DNA of 64,000 nucleotides from Segatella copri (GTDB lineage Bacteria > Bacteroidota > Bacteroidia > Bacteroidales > Bacteroidaceae). The position numbers and the translations under genes were made by a program. Location: NCBI RefSeq assembly GCF_015074785.1, contig NZ_CP042464.1, positions 1 through 64,000 of the forward strand. The letters are read 5' to 3'. Within the stretch, counting starts at the first letter, position 1, and every line of letters starts with the position of its first letter. Below the pieces are notes generated by a model. The model worked only from the letters and a program-made list of their open reading frames with translations, was not told where the DNA came from and did no database searches. Positions 37,260 to 46,937 of the stretch are shown in pieces.

Positions 37260-37870
37260 ATACCTATACTCATGGCAGTTATTCAGATGTGACAGAGTAT
37301 TACGATATAGCGTTGAATAAAAATGGTTATATCGTCAACATGAAAACCCGCAGTACAGATCAGTCTGATAATGAAGAAAATAAAGGCGAGGCGTGGTTCT
37401 CTTACGATTCCAAGGGACACCTGACTAAGATTGCCAGTTCTGGCACAGATGTATATTACGAGGATGGCGAGAAGGTAACAGAGAAGTATTCCTTGGAGTA
37501 TAATTTGTCTTGGTCTAATGGTAAACTCACCCAAATCGTATGCAATGGAAGCGAAGATGGAGAGAAATTTACCGATACAGCTACATTTGAGTATGGTGAC
37601 AACACCTATCCTAATATCACCAAGCAATGGACAGACAACTATATGGCAGATATGATAGAAGATATGGAGTTCTTGTTCTATGTTGGGTATTTTGGTGTAG
37701 CTGGCGATTATCATCCTGTGTCTGCTTCCCAGCATGATAGTGATGGCGAGACTTCTACTTTCAAGTATAGCTACGAATTTAATGACGATGGTTCCGTAAA
37801 GGCTTCCAAGTGTAAATACAATAACAGTAGATATTGGACAACGGATAATTATACTTATATGAGTAAATAA
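37260..37870 (+). pseudogene. 5'-truncated gene carried by the composite transposon
   Basis: An open frame runs in from the IS boundary (DTYTHGSYSDVTEYYDIALNK) with no proper start; the first usable codon is a GTG at 37289. About 200 residues remain, rich in YD-like beta-hairpin motifs (GHLTKIASSGTDVYYEDGEK and GKLTQIVCNGSEDGEKF). This resembles the C-terminal part of DUF4595-type Bacteroidota secreted lipoproteins. The signal sequence is lost, so it is probably non-functional. It was brought from elsewhere as passenger DNA between two IS copies. A terminator follows. Confidence 0.75.
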
Positions 37871-37877
37871 AAGAACG

Positions 37878-37915
37878 GGAGAGTGTGTTTCTATTGAAAA
37901 ATGCACTCTCTTTGT
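37878..37915 (+). terminator. Terminator after the passenger gene
   Basis: GAGAGTG (37879-37885) and CACTCTC (37904-37910) stem with following Ts. Confidence 0.65.
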
Positions 37916-38132
37916 GCTTTTCTGGAAGATTTTTTGGCAAAAAACTTGTGGATGTGTAGTAAAACCTCAAATCCGCAACCTATAGGGTTTAGTGGGATTT
38001 TGCTTGCAAAGCGACAAAATTCATTTTATTGTACATATTTCTTGCACAACAGAAATGTCGCAGACACAAAATCCCCTTACCCCATAAAGCGACTTGAGGT
38101 AATACGCTGGTTTAACCAGAAAAGCATGGTCT

Positions 38133-39419
38133 TTAACCAAAGTCTGTCTTGAACAGGTTGGCATAAGCATTGTTGTCTGAGTAAATGTTCAATACATGCC
38201 TACGTGATGTCTTAATCCATTTCGCAGGAACAGAGATGAACTTGAAAACAAAGGTCTTGATTCTGCTGGTGGCACGCAATCCAAATTCATGGGTTTTCAA
38301 TCTCTGCATAATAGCTTTGTAGAAGTTTCTGATGAGAGCTGTCATAAGCAGGAATACAGTATTCTGTGCCATGAACGATTTTGGCAATCGATTCCAGCCA
38401 AAGCCATTGTTCATGTCATCGAAGATGCGTTCCTTGCCACCACGAAGATTGTAGAATTCCACGATGTCTCTTGCACTCGACTTGTAATCGTTAGTCAGTA
38501 TACATCTGTAGGTATATTCGCCTTCCCAAATGTCAAGGTCTCCATCTATTCGCCTTTGTCTCTGTATGACAAGACGATACGGTTTTCCTTTCCATTTCTC
38601 AACAAGGATAGAATTCAACTCAAACTCAATACCGTTGATTTCAACAGTTTTCCATCCAGTTAAGGCAAACATGGAATCGTAGAAAGAAGAGCATCTGTTG
38701 GCACGAATATAAAAATGCCTGCAATGAGCCTCTACCATATCTACGATTTCCTCCGAACATGAGCCGCAATCCATGCGGGCACGAGAAATATATATTTCCG
38801 AAGCCTCCAATCGCTTGAAGATTCTTTCCAAAGTTTCTTTTTGGTTGAAGCGTACGTTTGTGTTGCCGTCTCTATTTTCAATACCAACAATCATGTCGTT
38901 AATGACAGCTACGCCTGGACTATAGCCCAAGAACTTCTTGTAGGTTGGTTTTGCATCATACTTCTCTGTTTCAATGAACTGATGGTCAAAGTCAAAATCA
39001 TACTCTTGACCGGATTTCAATTGACCAGTAGCAAGCAGGGCATTGACCAGTAAGCAGTTCATCTTGTCTGCAGTATTGAAATCATAGGATTTGCCAGAAG
39101 CAGACTTATAGGTGATGCTCTTAAAAGTCAGTTCTTCGATAGCACGTAATATGGTGTCTGCGCTGCAAGTGCGAAGAGTTGGATGAAGAGACAAATGTTT
39201 CATCAGGTGAGTTGTAACATCCTCAATGCATGAGCCACCACAAAGATATACGCACATCAGAGAGCGTAGAATCTCGCTATATTGATAACCAAACATAGTG
39301 CATCTCAATCCCAAGGTGGAATCTATGGTTTGAGCTAAAAGAGCATCAAATTGCTCCATAATCGAAAAAATTCCCCCAAAAGGAGTGAGTTTCTCAGATT
39401 TTATTTGTATCTTTGCCAT
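38133..39419 (-). CDS. IS1380-family transposase (copy 4)
   Basis: Intact 428-aa DDE-type transposase with the same protein sequence as copy 2. It is transcribed away from the PUL 2 genes. Codons 2-4 on the opposite strand contain TATCTTTG, a promoter-like -7 box pointing toward PUL 2. Confidence 0.93.
   Translation of the reverse strand: MAKIQIKSEKLTPFGGIFSIMEQFDALLAQTIDSTLGLRCTMFGYQYSEILRSLMCVYLCGGSCIEDVTTHLMKHLSLHPTLRTCSADTILRAIEELTFKSITYKSASGKSYDFNTADKMNCLLVNALLATGQLKSGQEYDFDFDHQFIETEKYDAKPTYKKFLGYSPGVAVINDMIVGIENRDGNTNVRFNQKETLERIFKRLEASEIYISRARMDCGSCSEEIVDMVEAHCRHFYIRANRCSSFYDSMFALTGWKTVEINGIEFELNSILVEKWKGKPYRLVIQRQRRIDGDLDIWEGEYTYRCILTNDYKSSARDIVEFYNLRGGKERIFDDMNNGFGWNRLPKSFMAQNTVFLLMTALIRNFYKAIMQRLKTHEFGLRATSRIKTFVFKFISVPAKWIKTSRRHVLNIYSDNNAYANLFKTDFG
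39408..39415 (+). promoter_or_regulatory. Possible outward promoter (-7 box) in IS copy 4
   Basis: TATCTTTG on the plus strand within the antisense of the transposase start, 154 bp upstream of the GH5 ATG. No matching TTTG lies 19-21 bp upstream, so strength is uncertain. IS1380-family elements are known to activate neighbouring genes in Bacteroides through outward promoters. Confidence 0.4.
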
Positions 39420-39568
39420 GTCATATTAGAGTTTTGCTTGTCTTCTTTTCGCAACACTAAGGTAAGTGAAAATTCTGACATGGCAAAATCCTGGGTAACT
39501 TTTTTGTTGCTCAGGCACTTATAAATAATATTAAACTATAGTGTTGCGGAATTAAGGTAAACATAAAA

Positions 39569-40789
39569 ATGAAAAGGAACTTTTTGAAATTTAGCCTCTT
39601 TTTAATAGGCGTCTTCACATGTCTCTCATGCGAAGCAAGTACGTTGCACTCATCCAACGGTTCTGATGGCGTAGGCGAATCCATACCTACTGCCCAGCAA
39701 TGGAATAAAGACGTTGTGGGGTGGAATCTTGGCAACGAATTCGAGTGTTCAGCTCCTGGACAGGATGGTGAGTCGATGCAGATTGGCAACCCTGATGGTT
39801 CTATCCATGCAGAGACAGCCTGGGGCAATCCCGTTGTTACCAAGAAGATGATACAAGCTGTGAAGAAGGCAGGTTTCAATGCCATCCGTATTCCAATCCG
39901 TTGGCAGTGCCACATTACCAACGCTCAGGCGATGAGCATCGACAAGGCTTGGATTGCCCGTATCAAGGAGGTGGTGGGCTGGTGCCTTGACAATGGTTTG
40001 AAGGTTATCATCAATGTGCATCATGAAAAATGGCTCGAAGGTCGTCCTACTTATCAATATAAGGAAGAAAACTGCCAGAAGCTTGCGCTCCTCTGGATGA
40101 ATATCGCCTCTGAGTTTGCCAATTATGACAGTCGCTTGGCTTTCGCCGGTACCAATGAGGTTCACATCAGGGACAACTGGGGCAAGCCTAGTGCCGAGAA
40201 CCTCGAAGTGCAGAATGCTTACAATCAGATATTCGTGGATATGGTTCGTGCCACAGGCGGCAACAATGCCAAGCGCCACCTCATCTTACAGACTTACGTT
40301 TGTAACCCATGGTTTGGCATAGAGAATGGAGATTTCATCATTCCGAAGGATGCCGAAGGCAATGGCAACAACTATATGAGTGTGGAATTTCACTACTATC
40401 AGCCATGGAGCTACGCCGGCGATTGCACCTACGATTACTGGGGTGATGCCTACAAGGATGCTGGCAAGATACCTGCAGAAAACGAGAAGACGATGACGGA
40501 TTTCTTCGACAAGGCGGTGAATACCTGGAGCAACAAAGGACTGGGTATCGTAATAGGAGAGTGGGGAGTAACCGATCACTATAAGTCAAACTCAGAGAAA
40601 GTGCATGAAAACATGACCTACTACTGTAAGTTCTTGACTACGGAGGCTCGCAAACGAGGCTTCTCTACTTTCGTTTGGGACAACAACTACTTCGGCAACG
40701 GCTCTGAGAAGTATGGCATCTTCGACCGTTTCAAGAGTATGAAGGTGAATGCTCCTTGGATTCTCGAAGGAATCTTTGGGAAAGAATAA
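39569..40789 (+). CDS. GH5 family endo-beta-glucanase (GH5_4-like), lipoprotein
   Basis: A 406-aa enzyme with a lipoprotein signal (FLIGVFTCLSCEAS) and a GH5 barrel. Seen are GWNLGNEFEC near the start, INVHHEKWLEG, the acid/base Glu in FAGTNEVH (about 196) and the nucleophile Glu in IGEWGVTDHY (about 331). The pattern is like subfamily GH5_4 enzymes, which cleave mixed-linkage beta-glucan, xyloglucan or cellulose. It is the first gene of PUL 2 and would act at the cell surface to make oligosaccharides for SusC/SusD. Its 5' leader has been cut by the composite transposon 11 bp before the ATG, separating it from the promoter near 34.0 kb. Confidence 0.92.
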   Translation: MKRNFLKFSLFLIGVFTCLSCEASTLHSSNGSDGVGESIPTAQQWNKDVVGWNLGNEFECSAPGQDGESMQIGNPDGSIHAETAWGNPVVTKKMIQAVKKAGFNAIRIPIRWQCHITNAQAMSIDKAWIARIKEVVGWCLDNGLKVIINVHHEKWLEGRPTYQYKEENCQKLALLWMNIASEFANYDSRLAFAGTNEVHIRDNWGKPSAENLEVQNAYNQIFVDMVRATGGNNAKRHLILQTYVCNPWFGIENGDFIIPKDAEGNGNNYMSVEFHYYQPWSYAGDCTYDYWGDAYKDAGKIPAENEKTMTDFFDKAVNTWSNKGLGIVIGEWGVTDHYKSNSEKVHENMTYYCKFLTTEARKRGFSTFVWDNNYFGNGSEKYGIFDRFKSMKVNAPWILEGIFGKE

Positions 40790-40817
40790 TGTTAAACTAA
40801 AAACAAAAATATCAATT

Positions 40818-43800
40818 ATGAGAAAGAAAACTATGTTTCTCGGCCTGCTCGGTGCAGGTTTGATGTGGATGCCTGCTTCTGCCATTCTCGCTGCCCAGAT
40901 GAACAATGCTGCGATGAGCGTTCAGCAGAACCAAGGCATCAAGGGTACAGTGGTGGATGCCACTGGCGAAACCTTGATTGGCGCTAGCGTGAAGGTGGCT
41001 GGTACAACCAACGGTGCCGTTACCGATATTGATGGTAACTTTACGTTGAACTGCAAGCCTGGAGCAACGCTCGAAGTGAGCTATATCGGTTACAAGACGA
41101 TGACCGTGAAAGCTGCTAATGGCATGAAAATCACGATGCAAGAGGATGGTAAGGCCTTGAATGAGGTCGTTGTTACCGCCCTTGGTATCAAGCGCGACCG
41201 CAAGGCTTTGGGCTATGGCTTGGAGGAGGTTAAAGGTGAGGAACTCACCAAGGCGAAGGAAACCAACGTCATCAACTCTCTTTCAGGTAAGGTGGCTGGT
41301 CTCGTTGTGCAGAACACCGCTGGCGGTGCTTCTGGTTCTACCCGCGTGCTTCTTCGTGGTAATACAGAAATGGCAGGCAATAACCAGCCTCTTTACGTGG
41401 TGGATGGTGTGCCTTTGGATAATACCAACTTTGGCAGTGCTGGTGAAGCTGGTGGTTATGACCTCGGTGATGGTATCTCTGCCATCAATCCTGATGACAT
41501 TGAGACGATGACCGTATTGAAAGGTCCTGCTGCCTCTGCCCTCTATGGTAGCCGTGCTTCCCATGGTGTTATCTTGATTACGACCAAGAAGGCGGAGAAG
41601 GATAGAATTTCCGTGGAGTACAATGGTTCTTATACTATCGATACTCAGTTGGCTAAATGGGATGACATCCAGGAGATATATGGTGCTGGCTACAATGGTG
41701 AGCTTCCTAATTCGAGCACTTCTGGTACCAATGCCAGTTGGGGACCTAAGGCCGATGACTTCATGTTCAAGTATTTCGATGGCGAGGAACGTCCATTCAT
41801 GATGCATCCTAACAATGCTTCTGGTTTCTTCCGTACAGGTTTCACCACCCAGAACTCTGCCATTCTCTCAGTTAATTCCGGTAAGACGGGTATGCGTTTC
41901 TCTGTTACCGATATGCGCAACAAGGATATCTTGCCAAATACCAATATGAGTCGTGACAACTTCAACCTCCGTGTGAATACCTCAGCAGGTCCTGTTGACT
42001 TCGACTTCACCGCCAACTATACTCGTGAGAAGGTAAAGAACCGTCCTGCCCTTGGTGACTCTCAGAGCAACGTGGGTAAGAACCTCATGACCCTGGCGGG
42101 TACCTACGACCAGGCTTGGCTGAAGCACTATGAGGATGCCGACGGCAACTACTCCAACTGGAATGGTAACGATCAGTATAACAAGAACCCATACTGGGAT
42201 CTCTATAAGAACAGCAATACATCCGACAAGGACGTGTTCCGTTTTACGGGTAAGGCAATCTGGAACATCAACAAGCACTTCAAGTTGCAGGGTACCATCG
42301 GTACCGACATCAACAGCATGAACTTCGAGGACTTCATCGCCAAGACAACTCCAGGAACTCCTGCCGGAAAGCTTACCGACCAAATCTTCAACAACCGCAC
42401 ACTTAACGCCGAGATACTCGCCCTCTACAACAACTCATGGGGCGACTTCGATGTCAACGCTACCGCTGGTGGTAACATCTTCAAGGTGAACAACAAGACC
42501 ACTACTAACATCGGTCTCAACCAGCAGATGAATGGCATCAAGAACATCATGAACTATCAGGAACAGAACACTCGTGAGAGCATGTACAAGAAACAGATCA
42601 GCTCTCTCTATGCCAGCGCAAGCCTTGGCTACAAGCATACTTACTATTTGGAGGGAACCCTCCGTGGCGATAAGTCGTCTACGCTCCCTACAAATAATAA
42701 TACATACGTATATCCATCTGTATCGGGTAGTTTGGTTTTCTCTGAGTTTATCAAGAACAAGAAGTTCATCAATTATGGTAAGATTCGCGCATCTTGGGCA
42801 AAGGTAGGTAGCGATACCGATCCATACCTGTTGGCACTCAACTATACCACGGGCAAGTACAGCTACTCGGGTTATACCATCGGTATGATAGCCAACTCAA
42901 CACAGCCGAACAAGGATTTGAAGCCTACAATGACAGGTTCTTACGAGGTAGGTTTGGAGATGAAGTTCCTTAACGGACGTTTGGGCTTGGATGCCACCTA
43001 TTACAACCAGAACTCCAAGAACCAGATTTTGAGTTTGGCTTCAACCATCACCTCTGGCTATGCTTACCGCCTCATCAATGCCGGTGAGATTCAGAACCAG
43101 GGTGTCGAGATTGCCCTCAATGCCCGTGCCTTGCAGATCAAGGACTTCGCTTGGGACCTGGGTGTCAACTTCTCGAAGAATACCAACAAGGTGAAGTCGC
43201 TCGTAGATGGCATGGACTATTTTGAACTTGCCAAGGCCACATGGTGTGGTGTATCAGTAGGTGCTCAGGTTGGCGAGAACTATGGAGCTATCCGTGGACA
43301 CGACTTCCTCTACAACGACAAGGGACAGGTGGTTGTCGATGCAGCTACTGGTCTTCCAAAGATTGACCAGAAGGTCAAGACCATCGGCAATTCTACTTGG
43401 GACTGGACAGGTGGTTTCTACTCAACCTTCAGCTACAAGAACTTCCGCCTCTCTGCATCCTTCGATGTGAAGGTAGGTGCCGACATCTACTCTATGTCCA
43501 TGCGTTCTGCATACCAGACAGGTAAGGCAAAGGGAACATTGGCAGGCCGTGAGGAGTGGTACACTTCCGAGGAGGCTCGCAAGGCTTCGGGGATGGATCT
43601 TGCCGCATGGCGTGAGACTGGTAACTGCAAAGGACTTGTCGTAGAGGGTGTTATCGACAATGGCGACGGTACTTATCGCAAGAACGACATCGCCGTGAAC
43701 CCTGAAGATTACTGGAAGCATGTGGCAAATGGCGTGCAGAGTGCCTTCGTTTACGACAACTCTTACGTGAAGTGTCGTGAGATTACTTTCGGCTATACCT

Positions 43801-43994
43801 TCCCAGAGAGCATCCTGGGCAAGTATGTCAAGGGCTTGACCGTATCCTTCGTGGCTCGTAACCCATTCATTGTTTGGAAGAACATTCCTAACATCGACCC
43901 AGACTCCAGCTACAACACCTCAGGTCTAGGTCTGGAATATGGTTCCCTGCCATCTCGCAAGAGTTATGGTTTGAACGTGAACGTGAAGTTCTAG
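40818..43994 (+). CDS. SusC-family TonB-dependent oligosaccharide transporter (PUL 2)
   Basis: A 1058-aa outer-membrane protein with signal peptide (MPASAILAAQ) and a carboxypeptidase-regulatory-like domain (IKGTVVDATGETLIGASVKV ... VSYIGYKTMTVKA). A plug follows (LNEVVVTALGIKRDRKALGYGLEEV ... PLYVVDGVPLDNTNF ... ASALYGSRASHGVI), then a large barrel ending SYGLNVNVKF. It is complete, unlike the SusC of PUL 1. It imports beta-glucan oligosaccharides with the SusD encoded 58 bp downstream. The frame is open from a TTG at 40749 overlapping the GH5 gene, but the ATG at 40818 precedes the signal peptide. Confidence 0.96.
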   Translation: MRKKTMFLGLLGAGLMWMPASAILAAQMNNAAMSVQQNQGIKGTVVDATGETLIGASVKVAGTTNGAVTDIDGNFTLNCKPGATLEVSYIGYKTMTVKAANGMKITMQEDGKALNEVVVTALGIKRDRKALGYGLEEVKGEELTKAKETNVINSLSGKVAGLVVQNTAGGASGSTRVLLRGNTEMAGNNQPLYVVDGVPLDNTNFGSAGEAGGYDLGDGISAINPDDIETMTVLKGPAASALYGSRASHGVILITTKKAEKDRISVEYNGSYTIDTQLAKWDDIQEIYGAGYNGELPNSSTSGTNASWGPKADDFMFKYFDGEERPFMMHPNNASGFFRTGFTTQNSAILSVNSGKTGMRFSVTDMRNKDILPNTNMSRDNFNLRVNTSAGPVDFDFTANYTREKVKNRPALGDSQSNVGKNLMTLAGTYDQAWLKHYEDADGNYSNWNGNDQYNKNPYWDLYKNSNTSDKDVFRFTGKAIWNINKHFKLQGTIGTDINSMNFEDFIAKTTPGTPAGKLTDQIFNNRTLNAEILALYNNSWGDFDVNATAGGNIFKVNNKTTTNIGLNQQMNGIKNIMNYQEQNTRESMYKKQISSLYASASLGYKHTYYLEGTLRGDKSSTLPTNNNTYVYPSVSGSLVFSEFIKNKKFINYGKIRASWAKVGSDTDPYLLALNYTTGKYSYSGYTIGMIANSTQPNKDLKPTMTGSYEVGLEMKFLNGRLGLDATYYNQNSKNQILSLASTITSGYAYRLINAGEIQNQGVEIALNARALQIKDFAWDLGVNFSKNTNKVKSLVDGMDYFELAKATWCGVSVGAQVGENYGAIRGHDFLYNDKGQVVVDAATGLPKIDQKVKTIGNSTWDWTGGFYSTFSYKNFRLSASFDVKVGADIYSMSMRSAYQTGKAKGTLAGREEWYTSEEARKASGMDLAAWRETGNCKGLVVEGVIDNGDGTYRKNDIAVNPEDYWKHVANGVQSAFVYDNSYVKCREITFGYTFPESILGKYVKGLTVSFVARNPFIVWKNIPNIDPDSSYNTSGLGLEYGSLPSRKSYGLNVNVKF

Positions 43995-44052
43995 TCTCGA
44001 AAAAATGAATCAATTTCTTTAGAAGAGTTCTAATATATAATAAGGTAAGAAA

Positions 44053-45828
44053 ATGAACAATATAATCAAGAAATATATAGGTAAGAGCAGCCTGATGATG
44101 GCTTTCGCCCTGATGGCAACCGGCACTGCGATGACTTCTTGCTCTGATGATACCTTGAGCAACATCAATACCGACAAGACCAAGGTGAACGAGCTCGACC
44201 CTAACGCACAGTTGACAACAGCTTTGTTGCAGACTTACGGTGACTTCAGTCTGATGGATACCTACCGTAACTATATATCTGGTTTTCCACAGTATTTCGC
44301 TGGTGGTTGGAATGTAACCAATTACGCTGGTTCTAATTTCAGAGAAGATGATATGTCCCGTCGAGTTTGGGACCGCTATTATGAAATCAGTATCAAGAAC
44401 CTTGTGGATGCCATCCACAATTCTGCTGACAAGGCAAACTTGAATGCGGCACTTCGTATCCACCGTGTCTATCTCACGGCAGTTTTGGCAGATACCTACG
44501 GTGACGTGCCTTGTTCGGAGGCAGGTCTGGGTTATATCTCAGGTATCTCCACCCCTAAGTATGATACCGTAGAGGAACTCTACAGCTGGTTCTTCGATGA
44601 ACTTGACGCTTGCGAGAAGCAGCTTGGCACAGGTACCGACCACATTTCTGGTGATGTCACCAGCATGGGAGGTGATGTAGCTCAGTGGAAGAAGTATGCC
44701 AATGCACTCCGTATGCGCTATGCCATGCGCATTTCCGATGTTAATCCACAGAAGGCAAAGGAGGAGTTTGAGAAGGCTGTGGCTGCCGGTGCTATCGCCA
44801 GTGCAGCAGATGATGCTTATATCAAGTATGCTGATGCTCCATTTACCTATTATGATGGAGCCAACGATTACGATTTCCGTGCCAATGCCTTGGGAGAGAT
44901 ACTCTATGGTCAGGATGCCACATCGCCTACCATGGTATGCTCTACCTTGTTCTATCAGTTGCAGAATACCAACGACCCTCGTCTCTATCGCATCTGTCGC
45001 CACTATTACAACATCAAGCGTAGTCAGGTGAAGCCAGACAAGGAGCAGAACATCGACTTGACCGATGATTTCCTGGCTTACTTCCAGAGCAAGAACCTCG
45101 GTGAGGAGCCTTGCAACCCTGGTGCAGCCTGGTACACAGACTGGATGAATCCACCTACGTTGGATGACCTTCCTACTTTGAAGAAGTATGCAGAGATAGA
45201 CGAGAACACTTATGCCAACTCTGATTATATAGCCCGAGCTAGTCGTCCTTGCCTGAACATCGACTTCGAGATGCCTTCTTGTCCTGGCGACTTGATGAGC
45301 TATGCTGAGGTAGAGTTCCTCAAGGCTGAGGCTGCCACCAAGGGTTGGAATGTAGGTGGTGGTGATGCTGAGAGTCACTACGAGGCTGGTGTTCGTGCCA
45401 GCATGGAGTTGCTCAACAACTACTATCTCACGTCCAACAAGATTTCTGAGGATGAGATCAATGAGTTCATTGCCAACAACAAGTTGGGTGACAATCCTAA
45501 GGAGACCATCAACACCCAGGCTTGGATTCTCCACATGATGAACCCTTCTGAGGGTTGGGCTAACATGCGCCGCTCTGACTATCCTGCCATCTTGAATCGT
45601 GACCGCTTGACCAAGAATGGTTTCACTTATACGGATTCCGATTGGTCAATGCCTGTCCGCTTGCAGTATCCTGAGTTGGAAGCTCAGTACAACAATGCCA
45701 ACTACAAGGCTGCCATCGACCGCATGGGGGGTACCGACAACTGGCACAAGCGCCTCTGGTGGGACAAGGCTGATGTAAACCTTCAGCCAGACTTCAATCC
45801 TCCATTCGGAAAGGGATACAGTGAGTAG
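44053..45828 (+). CDS. SusD/RagB-family (SusD_SusD-like) lipoprotein (PUL 2)
   Basis: A 591-aa lipoprotein, signal ending TAMTSCSDDTLSN (Cys about residue 33). It is of the longer SusD-like type with QLTTALLQTYGDFSL..., RIHRVYLTAVLADTYGDVP (about 138-156) and a C-terminal part with EVEFLKAEAATKGWN, WILHMMNPSEGWANMRRSDYP. It serves as the surface lid of the preceding SusC, with shared transcription. The sequence differs strongly from the SusD of PUL 1, consistent with a different glycan. Confidence 0.93.
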   Translation: MNNIIKKYIGKSSLMMAFALMATGTAMTSCSDDTLSNINTDKTKVNELDPNAQLTTALLQTYGDFSLMDTYRNYISGFPQYFAGGWNVTNYAGSNFREDDMSRRVWDRYYEISIKNLVDAIHNSADKANLNAALRIHRVYLTAVLADTYGDVPCSEAGLGYISGISTPKYDTVEELYSWFFDELDACEKQLGTGTDHISGDVTSMGGDVAQWKKYANALRMRYAMRISDVNPQKAKEEFEKAVAAGAIASAADDAYIKYADAPFTYYDGANDYDFRANALGEILYGQDATSPTMVCSTLFYQLQNTNDPRLYRICRHYYNIKRSQVKPDKEQNIDLTDDFLAYFQSKNLGEEPCNPGAAWYTDWMNPPTLDDLPTLKKYAEIDENTYANSDYIARASRPCLNIDFEMPSCPGDLMSYAEVEFLKAEAATKGWNVGGGDAESHYEAGVRASMELLNNYYLTSNKISEDEINEFIANNKLGDNPKETINTQAWILHMMNPSEGWANMRRSDYPAILNRDRLTKNGFTYTDSDWSMPVRLQYPELEAQYNNANYKAAIDRMGGTDNWHKRLWWDKADVNLQPDFNPPFGKGYSE

Positions 45829-45884
45829 TGTTTAATGCTTAATGTTAAATGTTGAGTTTTATAGGACAATAAATAGAATAATTA

Positions 45885-46886
45885 ATGATGAATAAGACAA
45901 TGAAACAATATAAGGGAAAAGTCTTGAAGGCTATGATGATGCTCTTAGCCGTGGGTTTCGCACTGGCTGGTACATCTACCTTGTCTTCTTGCTCTTCTGA
46001 CGATGATCCATATTTCACCGTCAGCGAAGATGACAATCCACGTATCTTGAACACCGACTTGGCTGATTCCAAGATAGACCGCAAGACTAATTATAAGTTG
46101 GAAATCAAGGTGACTCCTGTTCACTACACCACTGTGACATGGTTGCTCGATGGCACTCAGATTGCCGAAGGTAATACTATCGACCAGACTTTGCCTGTAG
46201 GTATTCATGAACTGAAGATTGTGGCAACCACCACCAAGGGTAAGAGCACATCCCGCACCTTGAAAGTTACCGTAACTCCTGCTGCCGATGACCCAGCCTT
46301 GGGTACCAATGCCGTCGAGCTTTGGGTAGCTCCAGGTGCTGAGACCACTATCCATAAGTGCAAGAATCTCGGTACAGTTACTAAAGTAATGGTAGGTGGT
46401 AAGGAAGTAGCCTTCGAGGTTCTCGAAGAGGGCACAGCCTTGAAGCTCACAGCTCCTACAGGTTTGGAGAATGGTGACTATGATATCACTTTGGTAGATG
46501 GTGAGGGCAACCAGTTCCCTAGCGGTACCATCAAGGTAACTACAGAGCCACGTCCATCTATGGAGAACACCCTCTGGGAAGGTGAGTTTGCCGTGACATG
46601 GAGTACACCATTCGATGCCTTGAAGGATACCTTCCTCTCAAAGGTGAAGGCTGGCACCATCCTCCGTGTCTATGTAGATGGAAATGGTCAGGGTACTGCT
46701 GCTACCTCTTGGTGGAATAACATCCTTACAGGTAAGGGCGACCCAGAGCGTGGCGACATCATGGTGAATGGACCTGCTAAATGGGAGTTTGAACTGACCG
46801 ACTTGTCTATCCAACTCTTGACAGAGCAGAATGGTCTCTTCCTCGTGGGTGACGGTTACACCGTAAAAAAAGTAACTATTGAATAA
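45885..46886 (+). CDS. Surface glycan-binding lipoprotein of PUL 2
   Basis: A 333-aa protein with a lipoprotein signal (STLSSCSSDDDP). A PKD/Ig-like domain (about 60-135, YKLEIKVTPVHYTTVTWLLDG) and a second Ig-like domain (about 140-220) come next. The C-terminal domain (ENTLWEGEFAVTWSTPF ... VNGPAKWEFELTD) resembles carbohydrate-binding modules of SusE-position proteins. The role in capturing beta-glucan is inferred from its place between susD and GH3 and its surface lipoprotein form. Two starts (45885 and 45888) are equally possible. Confidence 0.78.
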   Translation: MMNKTMKQYKGKVLKAMMMLLAVGFALAGTSTLSSCSSDDDPYFTVSEDDNPRILNTDLADSKIDRKTNYKLEIKVTPVHYTTVTWLLDGTQIAEGNTIDQTLPVGIHELKIVATTTKGKSTSRTLKVTVTPAADDPALGTNAVELWVAPGAETTIHKCKNLGTVTKVMVGGKEVAFEVLEEGTALKLTAPTGLENGDYDITLVDGEGNQFPSGTIKVTTEPRPSMENTLWEGEFAVTWSTPFDALKDTFLSKVKAGTILRVYVDGNGQGTAATSWWNNILTGKGDPERGDIMVNGPAKWEFELTDLSIQLLTEQNGLFLVGDGYTVKKVTIE

Positions 46887-46937
46887 TATATTGGAAAGAT
46901 TTCCGTTTTTATCATAAAACGTCAAACCTTTGAATTT

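Larger units (their letters stand above)
35663..39557. mobile_element. Composite transposon: IS copy 3, broken gene, IS copy 4
   Basis: The two outermost ends (left end at 35663, right end at 39557) are flanked by the same 5-bp sequence TAAAC (35658-35662 and 39558-39562). The inner ends have unrelated flanks (ATACC at 37260 and TAAAA before 37965). The 3.9-kb unit therefore moved as one piece. The two IS copies are direct repeats, both with transposase on the minus strand. The cargo is a 5'-truncated gene. Confidence 0.85.
37965..39557 (-). mobile_element. IS1380-family insertion sequence, copy 4
   Basis: A 1593-bp copy nearly identical to copy 2, in the opposite orientation. Its transposase-proximal end lies only 11 bp from the GH5 start codon. 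Right arm of the composite transposon. Confidence 0.93.
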
